A DNA stretch of 44,479 bases from Syntrophaceticus schinkii. Lineage in GTDB: Bacteria > Bacillota > DSM-12270 > Thermacetogeniales > Thermacetogeniaceae. Shown here piece after piece: positions 35,376 to 44,020 of the stretch. Within the stretch, counting starts at the first letter, position 1; each line of letters opens with the position of its first letter. The notes beneath the pieces were generated by a model. It was given only the letters and a program-made list of their open reading frames with translations. It was not told the origin of the DNA and ran no database searches. The DNA lies in assembly GCF_000946815.1 (NCBI RefSeq), contig NZ_CDRZ01000079.1, forward strand, positions 1 through 44,479, given 5' to 3'. The translations under genes and the position numbers were made by a program.

Positions 35376-35816
35376 ACGAACAAACCTCCTCATTATTATT
35401 GAGTCTTAAATTTCAAAATCAAATTTTAGCTGTCGTCGTTCTGGCACTCACCTCCGGTTGTCTTCTATTGTCCTGTGGGTACACCGAAAATCACAGCCAC
35501 AAAGCAAACAATTTTTAGTAGCACAATAGCTGCTTTTTCCACCTATCGGTAACAATAGGCTATGCATTGACTTTAATTACCTTATCACGCTTCCCTTCTC
35601 AACTGCTATTGACCAAAAGGGGGAAAATGGGATAAGCAATAATAGCAATAAATAGCATTATTTGTACTACTTACTAATCACTTCTGCTGTAGATGTCCTG
35701 AGAACAACGGGAAATAACACTTTCCAATATTTAACCTATCCCCCGGCAGGACATAAATTGGGTAACCAACAGGTCAACTTCAAGCAACTCCGTACTAATC
35801 CAAGGAGCAAAAGTTG
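35376..35816. other. Long leader/promoter region of the surface-protein locus
   Basis: No gene is seen. A possible promoter on minus is TTGAGA (35597-35602), 17 bases, TAATTA (35574-35579), which would leave a leader of about 190 bases before the tasA-like start. It is A/T-rich with several short stems. I found no convincing riboswitch match. Confidence 0.4.
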
Positions 35817-35845
35817 AAAGGCCTGGACTAATAAACCAGGCCTTT
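35817..35845 (-). terminator. Terminator after LuxR paralogue B
   Basis: Perfect 10-bp stem AAAGGCCTGG/CCAGGCCTTT with a 9-base loop. On minus it is followed by CAACTTTT, on plus by CTT, so it may work both ways. Confidence 0.75.
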
Positions 35846-35917
35846 CTTAAATGAACAGGTTCTATTTTTACTGACCGGAAAACAGAGGGTGTTTAAATCA
35901 TGGGTATATCTCTTCTA

Positions 35918-36547
35918 TCACCCCAGGTGAGATAATTGTAAGGCCAGCGCCTGTGCTTCATTGCGATTGCGCACCTCCAGTTTGCGGAAGATGCTGCGCA
36001 GATGGGATTTGACCGTAGATTTTGAGATGAAAAGGGTAGATGCAATCTCCTCATTGGAATGCCCCTTGCTGAGTGAGGCGAGCACCTCCTGCTCCCTTCT
36101 TGTCAGGGTCTCTTGAAAGGGAGGAGCAACTGAAGAGTTATTGCTGCCATTGTACTCCGGGCCAAAACGCGGGAGACAGAGCACTCCGGCATCGACGATA
36201 AGTTCAACCGCATGTACTATCTGTTTGGGCAGCAAGCGTACAGGTAAGCAACCCTTGATACCGAAGCGAACTAATTCAAGCATATTATAGTTGCTGGGGT
36301 TGCGCAGGACAATCACGAGTCGTGAAAAGGGGCTCTTATCTTTGATCTTGGAAATGACCGGCAGGGTGTCATCTGAATTGACTTCACAGAGAACAACATC
36401 CGGGTAGTGATCAGATGCGGTCTTAATGATATCGGATGTAGGGAAGGCACCCAAAACATGAAAGAGATCACTGCTCTTAAACGCTGCAGCCAGGCACTCG
36501 CGCCACTCCATGAAATTACTGCTGATCACAAGGCTATACTCCATCAT
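35918..36547 (-). CDS. LuxR-type regulator with degenerate receiver (paralogue B)
   Basis: 209 residues, closely similar to the regulator at 30130-30762 over its whole length. The LuxR helix-turn-helix is in LTRREQEVLASLSKGHSNEEIA and SKSTVKSHLRSIFRKLEV. The receiver-like N-terminal half has VVLCEV (Glu for the phosphoacceptor Asp) and GIKGCLPVRL without the conserved Lys. ATG 36547 or 36544 follows AAGGAGG. It is transcribed toward the tasA-like gene and ends in its own terminator, so it and paralogue A bracket the surface-protein genes. Probably controls that locus; inference from position. Confidence 0.88.
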   Translation of the reverse strand: MMEYSLVISSNFMEWRECLAAAFKSSDLFHVLGAFPTSDIIKTASDHYPDVVLCEVNSDDTLPVISKIKDKSPFSRLVIVLRNPSNYNMLELVRFGIKGCLPVRLLPKQIVHAVELIVDAGVLCLPRFGPEYNGSNNSSVAPPFQETLTRREQEVLASLSKGHSNEEIASTLFISKSTVKSHLRSIFRKLEVRNRNEAQALALQLSHLG

Positions 36548-36554
36548 TTATCCT

Positions 36555-36629
36555 CCTTGAGTACTCTTTTCCTTACGTTGCTCATACCTTCTGGTATGTT
36601 AATTTACTCAAGGATTACTTCTTTATCTT
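36555..36629 (-). promoter_or_regulatory. Promoter and inverted repeat of LuxR paralogue B
   Basis: AAGATA (36624-36629), 17 bases, TAAATT (36601-36606). CCTTGAGTA (36555-36563) and TACTCAAGG (36605-36613) form the same inverted pair as in paralogue A: one arm at the -10/spacer, one touching the ribosome site. A CATACC/GGTATG hairpin lies between them. Confidence 0.65.
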
Positions 36630-36718
36630 CCTGCCTGATCCCTTTCCATTTACATGATATTTTTACATTATAATACATTAATATATTACAGATTTCGACT
36701 TTGCCATCCGATTATTTT

Positions 36719-37066
36719 TTATGAATTAACCAATATTGCCCTACCATCACCCCATAAATGTTCAATATCATAAAATTTTCGAGCTTCTTCACTAAAAATG
36801 TGAATAACAACATCACCGTTATCCAACAAAATCCATCCTGATTCGGGGCTGCCCTCTCTGCGGTAAGATCCATCACTGGATTTCTTAAGCTCATCCTCGA
36901 CTTCCCGAACAATTGCCGCAAGTTGAGCAGTACTACGCCCGCTGCAGATCACAAAATAATCTGCTACCGGAAAGATTCCTTTCAAATCGAGAACCACAAT
37001 ATCAAGCGCCTTTTTCCTGGCGGCTGCTTGTGCAGCACTGATGGCCCTTTCTTGGCCGTAATCCAA
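36719..37066 (-). CDS. rsfS: Ribosomal silencing factor RsfS
   Basis: Binds L14 of the large subunit and blocks subunit joining in starved cells. 115 residues with the family core DIVVLDLKGIFPVADYFVICSGRSTAQL and the ending GDVVIHIFSEEARKFYDIEHLWGDGR. It follows yqeK by three bases and ends the rsfS-yqeK-nadD group, the usual order in Firmicutes. A 170-base A/T-rich gap lies between it and LuxR paralogue B. Confidence 0.95.
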   Translation of the reverse strand: MDYGQERAISAAQAAARKKALDIVVLDLKGIFPVADYFVICSGRSTAQLAAIVREVEDELKKSSDGSYRREGSPESGWILLDNGDVVIHIFSEEARKFYDIEHLWGDGRAILVNS

Positions 37067-37069
37067 TCT

Positions 37070-37642
37070 TTAAATTCCCTCCTCTCGGTTACCATAAGAA
37101 TAAAAATTCCACGCCTCAATCGTCTGGGGGTGGATAATCCATCGCCTTTCCAAACAGTAACCAATGGTAGAAGCAATGCATTCCAGCAGTGCCTCATTAA
37201 GATTTTCCCTGGCAGTGTTTCGCAGGTATCCTATTGCTGAGAAGTCTCTCCCCTCAGCTATCAGATCAGCTATATAGATCACCTGAGCCAGCTTACCCAT
37301 AGCTGGGCCTGCAAGTGTGTGCAGAGCAACAGCCTCCAGCACCTGTGCATCATTGATGCCCAGTTCATCCTCAATCAGTATAGCTCCCACAGGCCCGTGC
37401 AGCAAAACAGGAAGCTGCTCCTCAATTTTACAGGTGATCAGCTTCCTCGCCCGCCCAATGCGCAACAGATCATCAGCAGGCAGATCCCGCGCATAGTCAT
37501 GGAGCAGACCTGCCAGTTCCGCCTTTCCCCGATCCAGACCATGAAGATCAGCCAGTTCACCTGCACAGGTACTGACAGCACAAACATGGTCATACCTGCT
37601 CTCTGTTAAATTACCTCTTAATATTGATTCATATTCTTGCAT
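37070..37642 (-). CDS. yqeK: YqeK-type HD-domain Ap4A hydrolase
   Basis: Symmetrical diadenosine tetraphosphate hydrolase of the HD superfamily. Metal ligands are in the N-terminal His (SRYDHVCAV), GLLHDYARD, LLHGPVGA and ALHTLAG, in the order expected for the family; 190 residues. It lies between nadD and rsfS as in Bacillus. The start (ATG 37642) has no obvious ribosome site. A 122-base gap without features separates it from nadD. Confidence 0.92.
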   Translation of the reverse strand: MQEYESILRGNLTESRYDHVCAVSTCAGELADLHGLDRGKAELAGLLHDYARDLPADDLLRIGRARKLITCKIEEQLPVLLHGPVGAILIEDELGINDAQVLEAVALHTLAGPAMGKLAQVIYIADLIAEGRDFSAIGYLRNTARENLNEALLECIASTIGYCLERRWIIHPQTIEAWNFYSYGNREEGI

Positions 37643-37764
37643 CTTTGACCCAGTTCCAGCCGTTCTTCCAAAACCCCCTTAACCTATACCTTTTGCATAC
37701 TATTCTCAAAGAACAGAGCAAGTTCTTATCTGCACTCGAAAATAGCTATCGGCTCCCAGCCTAT

Positions 37765-38397
37765 TCACCAACCCGCGGGCGCGGGTTTTATATCAGAAGA
37801 ATAAAGCCCCTGCTGTTTAATATAGTCCTCAACCGCCTCAGGAACCAGGTATTTGATCGACTTACCCTCCTGAATACGCCTGCGGATACCTGAGGATGAT
37901 ATATCCATCTGAGGCATTTGCAGGAACCCCACTACATTATGATAATACTTCCCAAAAACCTCTTTTACAATTCGCAGATCATATCCAGGACGTGCGGCAG
38001 CAATAAACTTACACAGGGAAAACAGCTCTTCCGGCTCTCGCCAACCGAAGACATCCAGAATAGTGTCAACACCTGTTATAAAATAAAGTTCAGTCTCTTC
38101 ACCATAAATTTGGCGCAGCTGGCGCATTGTATCAACTGTATAGGTAACTCCGCCGCGCTCATACTCGAGGCGGCTGGCCTTAAAATAAGGGTTTCCCAAT
38201 ATAGCAAGCACAACCATCAGGTGCCTGTGCCAGAAGTCTGTTATTATATCTGGTTCCTTATGGGGTGGAATACCTGTTGGCACAAAAATGACCTGCTCTA
38301 AGGAATATTTCTCCCTTGCTATCTCAGCCGCCACCAGGTGTCCGTAATGAATGGGGTCAAATGTGCCGCCCAGTATCCCAATCCGCTGCTCCTTCAT
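37765..38397 (-). CDS. nadD: Nicotinate-nucleotide adenylyltransferase
   Basis: Makes deamido-NAD from nicotinate mononucleotide and ATP. Nucleotidyltransferase motifs are GGTFDPIHYGHL near the N-terminus (residues 10-21), IPPHK, TGVDTILDVFGWREPEEL and the C-terminal ISSSGIRRRI; 210 residues. It follows proA by 33 bases. GAGGGG lies 13 bases before the ATG, rather far. Confidence 0.95.
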   Translation of the reverse strand: MKEQRIGILGGTFDPIHYGHLVAAEIAREKYSLEQVIFVPTGIPPHKEPDIITDFWHRHLMVVLAILGNPYFKASRLEYERGGVTYTVDTMRQLRQIYGEETELYFITGVDTILDVFGWREPEELFSLCKFIAAARPGYDLRIVKEVFGKYYHNVVGFLQMPQMDISSSGIRRRIQEGKSIKYLVPEAVEDYIKQQGLYSSDIKPAPAGW

Positions 38398-38430
38398 GAG
38401 TGCGTTCCTACCCCTCTTTATTAAAACTAT

Positions 38431-39681
38431 TTATGACCTGACGTGTCCATCCCCGAGAATAATAAACTTACTGGATGTAAGCTCCTCTATGCCCATTGGC
38501 CCCCGTGCATGCAGCTTCTGGGTGCTGATCCCGATCTCTGCCCCAAAACCAAACTGGTGCCCATCTGTAAAGCGAGTTGAGGCATTGACAAAAACAGCAG
38601 CAGCGTCAACCCTTTGTACAAAGAGAGAGGCCTTCTGATAGCTGTTTGTAATGATGGCTTCTGAGTGTTTAGTACCGTAGCTGTTGATATGTGTGATCGC
38701 TTCTTCTAAATCCTCGACCACCTTTACTGCCAAAATCAAACCTAAGTATTCGGTTCCCCAATCATCTTCTGATGCCGGCAGGCAGTGGATAATCTCCTGG
38801 GTTTTGTTGCATCCTCGCAGCTCCACTCCCTTTTCAATAAATACAGCTGCCATTTGAGGCAAGAATTCCTGTGCCACCCTGTGATTAACCAGAAGAGTCT
38901 CCATGGCATTGCACACACCAGGGCGCTGCATTTTAGCGTTCACAACTATCTTGAGGGCTGCATCAAGATCAGCATCTTCTTCAATATAGGTGTGGCAGTT
39001 GCCGATACCCGTCTGCAGTACAGGTACTGTAGCATTGGTGATCACTGCCTTGATCAGGCCTGTCCCTCCCCGCGGAATCAAGACATCGATATACTCGTTC
39101 ATGGTCATCATCATGTTGGCTGCCTCCCGATCCGTTGTCGGAACAAGCTGTATTGCTCCTTCAGGGATCCCGGAACTTGTAGCCGCGGCACTGATCACAT
39201 TAGCCAAAGCCTTGTTGGAATGAAAGGCCTCAGAACCACCCCTCATCACCACTGCATTTCCCGCCTTGAGGCAGAGCCCTGCAGCATCCACAGTAACATT
39301 GGGACGCGCCTCATAGATAATCCCGATCACACCCAAGGGCACTCTCATCTTCCCCACCCGCAAGCCGTTCGGCCTTGTGCGCATGTTGGTTACTTCACCA
39401 ACCGGGTCAGGAAGACCAATAAGCTCCCGCAGTCCCTCAGCCATCCCTTTGATGCGCTCCGGAGTCAGCAGCAAACGGTCCAGCAGAGCGTCACTCAGTC
39501 CCTTTGCCCTACCGGCATCCATATCCTGCCGGTTGGCATCGATAATCATCTCGACCCTCTCTTCCAGTGCCCTGGCCATTGCCTGGAGAGCCTGGTTCTT
39601 GACCTCAGTAGAAACCCCTGCAAGTATATATGAGGCTTTTTTTGCTGACTCTCCGATCTCCCTCATCTGGTTTTCCAGCAT
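38431..39681 (-). CDS. proA: Gamma-glutamyl phosphate reductase
   Basis: Second step of proline synthesis, reducing glutamyl phosphate to the semialdehyde with NADPH. It has the aldehyde-dehydrogenase fold, with PLGVIGIIYEARPNVTVDAAGLCLKAGN, the nucleophilic Cys in QRPGVCNAMETLLV and the C-terminal FVNASTRFTDG; 416 residues. The ribosome site AGAGGAGGT overlaps the last codons of proB six bases upstream, so the two are coupled. Confidence 0.96.
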   Translation of the reverse strand: MLENQMREIGESAKKASYILAGVSTEVKNQALQAMARALEERVEMIIDANRQDMDAGRAKGLSDALLDRLLLTPERIKGMAEGLRELIGLPDPVGEVTNMRTRPNGLRVGKMRVPLGVIGIIYEARPNVTVDAAGLCLKAGNAVVMRGGSEAFHSNKALANVISAAATSSGIPEGAIQLVPTTDREAANMMMTMNEYIDVLIPRGGTGLIKAVITNATVPVLQTGIGNCHTYIEEDADLDAALKIVVNAKMQRPGVCNAMETLLVNHRVAQEFLPQMAAVFIEKGVELRGCNKTQEIIHCLPASEDDWGTEYLGLILAVKVVEDLEEAITHINSYGTKHSEAIITNSYQKASLFVQRVDAAAVFVNASTRFTDGHQFGFGAEIGISTQKLHARGPMGIEELTSSKFIILGDGHVRS

Positions 39682-39687
39682 ATATTG

Positions 39688-40845
39688 CTAGACCTCCTCT
39701 CTAGTACCGTTATCTAACACAATCGTAAGGTTATCCCTGTGCACCACTTCATCATAGTCATGATAACCCAATATTTCTTTGATCTTCCGGCTGTTCTGTC
39801 CCTTGATCAACTGCAGCGCCTGAGCATTATAATTACTGATACCCCTGGCGATCTCCTGCCCCGCAGGGTCAACAATACTGACAACATTACCGGTGGTAAA
39901 GGATCCCTCGACACTGACAATACCGCTGGGCAGCAAACTTTTCCCCTTTTTTAAGAGTGCTCCGGCAGCCCCGGCATCCACAACCAATGTCCCCTGTACC
40001 GGAGAACCAAAGGCAATCCAGAGCTTGCGTGCCTTCATCCTGTCTTCCCGGGGAACAAAAAGGCTTCCTGTCTGCTCACCCTTTAAAACTGCCTGTAGTG
40101 TTCCTTTTCTCATCCCGCTGGCAATAACCAGGGGTATCCCCGCCTGCATGGAGACCTTTGCTGCCGTGATCTTTGTTTCCATCCCACCTGTAGCCAATGC
40201 GGAACCACACCCACCGGCAGCAGCCTCGATCTCCGGTGTAATTTCATAAATTTCCGGGATCAATTCAGCATCCTTGTTTTTATGTGGATCAGCTGTATAA
40301 TAGCCATCAAGATCAGTGAGCAGAATCAACAGATCGGCATCTACCAGGCAAGCCACCAGGGCCGCTAAGGTATCATTATCCCCGAAGCGGATCTCTTCCA
40401 CTGCCACTGTATCATTCTCATTGACGATAGGGATAACCCGAAAGCCCAGGAGTGACTGCAGGGTATGGCGTGCATTCAAGTAGCGCTCACGATCCGTAAT
40501 ATCCTCTCTGGTCAGGAGCACCTGGGCGACAACTACCCGATGGGGAGTAAAAAATGTTTCATAGTGCTGCATGAGGATTCCCTGACCCACAGCAGCTGCT
40601 GCCTGCTTTTCCGGAATCGTCCTGGGCTTGCGCGAAAGCCCCAATCTTCCCACCCCGGCACCGATCGCCCCAGAGCTGACAAGTATGATATCCCTGCCCT
40701 CTTCCCAGAGGGCTGCCAAATCCTGCACCAGACTTTCTACGCGCCGCAGGTCGAGCTGACCCCTGCTCCCGCAGATAATCTTCGTCCCAACCTTCACAAC
40801 AATCCGGCGTGCCTCTTTCACTTTTGCTCGTTCACAACCGCACAT
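39688..40845 (-). CDS. proB: Glutamate 5-kinase (with PUA domain)
   Basis: First step of proline synthesis. The amino-acid kinase domain has VVKVGTKIICG, VSSGAIGAGVGRLGL, NENDTVAVEEIRFGDNDTLAA and GTGGMETK-like ATGGMETKITAA; a C-terminal PUA domain follows (RKLWIAFGSPVQG... to GISNYNAQAL); 385 residues. The frame is open from 40962, but the first 39 codons are read from hairpin repeats. ATG 40845, with GGAG eight bases upstream, is the real start. Feedback by proline is expected for the family. No T-box is seen upstream. Confidence 0.95.
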   Translation of the reverse strand: MCGCERAKVKEARRIVVKVGTKIICGSRGQLDLRRVESLVQDLAALWEEGRDIILVSSGAIGAGVGRLGLSRKPRTIPEKQAAAAVGQGILMQHYETFFTPHRVVVAQVLLTREDITDRERYLNARHTLQSLLGFRVIPIVNENDTVAVEEIRFGDNDTLAALVACLVDADLLILLTDLDGYYTADPHKNKDAELIPEIYEITPEIEAAAGGCGSALATGGMETKITAAKVSMQAGIPLVIASGMRKGTLQAVLKGEQTGSLFVPREDRMKARKLWIAFGSPVQGTLVVDAGAAGALLKKGKSLLPSGIVSVEGSFTTGNVVSIVDPAGQEIARGISNYNAQALQLIKGQNSRKIKEILGYHDYDEVVHRDNLTIVLDNGTREEV

Positions 40846-41167
40846 CAACAATTCTCCATTCTCCCCCAAGACGTGAGACGCGGGGACGGTTCTCGCGTCC
40901 CGCGTTGGATCAAGGGGATGGTTCTCCTGATCCATTTTCCGGGAGTCACGAAAACGAAACATTACATCACTTTGCCGCGCTTGCCCATCTTATTTCCAAC
41001 GACCAACGGCTACCCTGATAACAGAAGTCGGAAGCCGAATATCGGAGGTCGGATGTGTTCAGGAGTTGCTTCGAATCAGTAGTTCGATTACCAGGCAATA
41101 GACAATCTGTTTTGTCCATCTCTTAACCGTATTTCCTTTTCCACAACCAACGGCCAACCACCAACCA
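40846..41167. repeat. Repeat-filled gap between yhbY and proB
   Basis: No gene is seen. Hairpin one: ACG-TGA-GACGC (40871-40881), core GGGGACGGTTCTC, GCGTC-CCG-CGT (one mismatch and one wobble). Hairpin two: TGGATCA (40906-40912), core AGGGGATGGTTCTCC, TGATCCA (40928-40934), perfect. A GTCGGAAGCCGAATATCGGAGG phrase lies at 41030-41051, and CCAACGGCCAACCACCAACC at 41148-41167. Confidence 0.75.
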
Positions 41168-41458
41168 CTAATCTGGTAGTTCTATCTTCGGCTCCTTCCC
41201 CCTCCTGTAGAGAACCACATTCCGGCCGATCACCTGTATAAGCTCTGATTGTGTCCGCTCACTCAATATGGAAGCAGCCTCACTGGCCTCAAGCGGACAG
41301 TTGGGCAGTACCCGCACCTTGGTCAATTCCCGTGCTGTCAAGGCATCATCCAGCTGGGTTATTACATTATCGCTGATCCCTGACTTGCCCACCTGAAGAA
41401 GGGGAGTCATCTTGGCAGCCAAGCTCCGTAAATACCTTTTCTGTTTTCCTGTCAGCAA
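41168..41458 (-). CDS. yhbY: YhbY-type ribosome assembly RNA-binding protein
   Basis: CRS1-YhbY domain protein associated with pre-50S particles. It opens with LLTGKQKRYLRSLAAKMTPLLQVGKSGI and has the GxxG-like ILSERTQSELIQVIGRNVVLYR region; 96 residues from TTG 41458 (AAGGTGAGGG about eight bases upstream); the frame extends to ATG 41479 but that part contains the ribosome site. It follows obgE by 42 bases, as in other clostridia. Confidence 0.92.
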   Translation of the reverse strand: MLTGKQKRYLRSLAAKMTPLLQVGKSGISDNVITQLDDALTARELTKVRVLPNCPLEASEAASILSERTQSELIQVIGRNVVLYRRGKEPKIELPD

Positions 41459-41500
41459 TTCCTGCACCCTCACCTTCACATCTCAAATGTTTATCTATCT

Positions 41501-42775
<1,275 letters not shown>

Positions 42776-42816
42776 TTAACCTCACAAGCCCGCTATAATA
42801 CGGGTAATAACAAATT

Positions 42817-42838
42817 CCCCTGGTCCGAAGGCCAGGGG
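42817..42838 (-). terminator. Hairpin between rpmA and obgE
   Basis: CCCCTGG/CCAGGGG with an 8-base loop, followed on minus by AATTTGTTATTA. It is a weak or partial terminator that would let some transcription continue into obgE. Confidence 0.6.
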
Positions 42839-42859
42839 AGCTCTTACTGCTTATCGATA

Positions 42860-43150
42860 TTAGACGCTTTCAGCATAAATACTGACCTGCTTCTTGTTTT
42901 TACCCCTTGCCTCAAACTTGACATAGCCATCGGTAAGAGCAAACAGGGTGTCATCTTTGCCGCGGCCTACATTCCAACCAGGGTGAAACTTGGTTCCCCG
43001 CTGGCGGATGATAATGTTCCCGGCTGTGACATACTGTCCGTCACCCCTCTTCACACCCAGTCGCTTGGACTCGCTGTCCCGCCCGTTGCGGGAACTGCCT
43101 ACACCCTTTTTGGTTGCAAACAGCTGTAGATCAAACTTATAAGTTATCAT
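42860..43150 (-). CDS. rpmA: 50S ribosomal protein L27 with cleavable N-terminus
   Basis: L27 reaches the peptidyl-transferase centre. 96 residues with [22 protein letters not shown] and [10 protein letters not shown]. The N-terminus is the Firmicutes form with a propeptide ending LQLFA, cleaved by Prp after Phe; the Prp gene is immediately upstream and overlaps by 14 bases. AGGAGGT nine bases before the ATG lies inside prp, pointing to coupled translation. Confidence 0.97.
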   Translation of the reverse strand: MITYKFDLQLFATKKGVGSSRNGRDSESKRLGVKRGDGQYVTAGNIIIRQRGTKFHPGWNVGRGKDDTLFALTDGYVKFEARGKNKKQVSIYAESV

Positions 43151-43496
43151 TTTTGCGGTACCTCCTCACTTCAAGATATTTTCCGTAGCCTCCGGAGATT
43201 CCCTGCATTCCCAGCTCCATGGTTTCCAGGATCACCCGGGCGGTTCTTGTATCCTCTGCTGTTAAATCATCAGGCAGTATCAATTTCACGAACACATCAT
43301 TCAAACTTTTGGTACAGCCCTCTATCAAAGGTGCCCTGGAAAGAAAGCGTTCTAAACCTGCTGCCGCTGTTTGGACAAGAGCCGAAACACCGGCACAGAC
43401 TATATCTTCACCTGCCGCTTTATATCCCGCATGCCCCCTGACCAGGAAACCTCGCAGTTCACCATTTTCATTTTCAAAAAATGTGGCACTAATCAT
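43137..43496 (-). CDS. prp: Ribosomal-processing cysteine protease Prp
   Basis: Removes the N-terminal extension of L27. The catalytic His is in GHAGY (about residues 21-25) and the Cys in [11 protein letters not shown] (about 30-40); 119 residues. It lies between rplU and rpmA as in other Firmicutes (ysxB). The ATG is preceded by ACAAGG with almost no spacer, suggesting coupling to rplU, whose stop is 15 bases upstream. Confidence 0.94.
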   Translation of the reverse strand: MISATFFENENGELRGFLVRGHAGYKAAGEDIVCAGVSALVQTAAAGLERFLSRAPLIEGCTKSLNDVFVKLILPDDLTAEDTRTARVILETMELGMQGISGGYGKYLEVRRYRKNDNL

Positions 43497-43511
43497 CCTT
43501 GTAAAGCTCTA

Positions 43512-43856
43512 TCACTCCGCTGCAGCCACAGGTTCATCCTGCTGTCCCAGGGAGATCTCCTCTACCATTAATTCTGTAAATAGCTGCCGGTGACCTTTCC
43601 GGCGGCGGTAGTTCTTTTTGGGCTTATACTTGAAAACAAGTATTTTTTTGGCCTTCCCCTGTCTGAGAACCCGGGCTGTCACCTGTGCCCCAGATACATA
43701 GGGGGCTCCTACCTGAAACTCCCCATCGCTGTTTACCGCCAGAACCTTGTCCAGCACAACCTGATCTCCCTCAGCGACTTCGATCTTTTCTACTCGCAGT
43801 ACTGTCCCTTTGCGGACATTATACTGTTTACCACCGGTTTCTACAATTGCAAACAC
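43512..43856 (-). CDS. rplU: 50S ribosomal protein L21
   Basis: 114 residues from GTG 43856, with AAGGAGG seven bases upstream; begins FAIVETGGKQYNV and has the family phrases VLRVEKIEVAEGD and KYKPKKNYRRRKGHRQ. The frame is open to 43961, but those codons are the mRNA leader. First gene of rplU-prp-rpmA, with a near-consensus promoter and a leader of about 90 bases. Confidence 0.97.
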   Translation of the reverse strand: MFAIVETGGKQYNVRKGTVLRVEKIEVAEGDQVVLDKVLAVNSDGEFQVGAPYVSGAQVTARVLRQGKAKKILVFKYKPKKNYRRRKGHRQLFTELMVEEISLGQQDEPVAAAE

Positions 43857-43945
43857 AATATTTCCTCCTTCGCCGGAACCCAGGGTGGCATCCTTAAAGT
43901 GCACTTTATCAACCCTTCCCGAGCGTTTTTTTATGAAACAGTCAC
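43857..43945 (-). promoter_or_regulatory. rplU leader RNA, possibly an L21 autoregulatory leader
   Basis: About 90 bases lie between the expected transcript start and the GTG, with a CCACCCTGGGTTCCGG segment just before the ribosome site. Firmicutes rplU transcripts often carry a conserved leader thought to bind L21. I cannot confirm the match without a covariance model. Confidence 0.4.
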
Positions 43946-43951
43946 AACGGA

Positions 43952-43980
43952 ATTTTAGCACCTCAACCCCTTGATGTCAA
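43952..43980 (-). promoter_or_regulatory. Sigma-A promoter of rplU-prp-rpmA
   Basis: TTGACA (43975-43980), 17 bases, TAAAAT (43952-43957). Confidence 0.88.
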
Positions 43981-44020
43981 GCTAATTGGTGGTTTCTTCC
44001 CGCCTCCCACCTCTCATCTT

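Noticed and set aside
35376-35816. Possible c-di-GMP or other riboswitch ahead of the tasA-like gene
   Set aside because: I looked for the conserved GEMM-type core and did not find it; only scattered short stems are present.
40846-40962. N-terminal extension of proB by 39 residues
   Set aside because: It is translated from hairpin repeats; the real start at 40845 has its own ribosome site.
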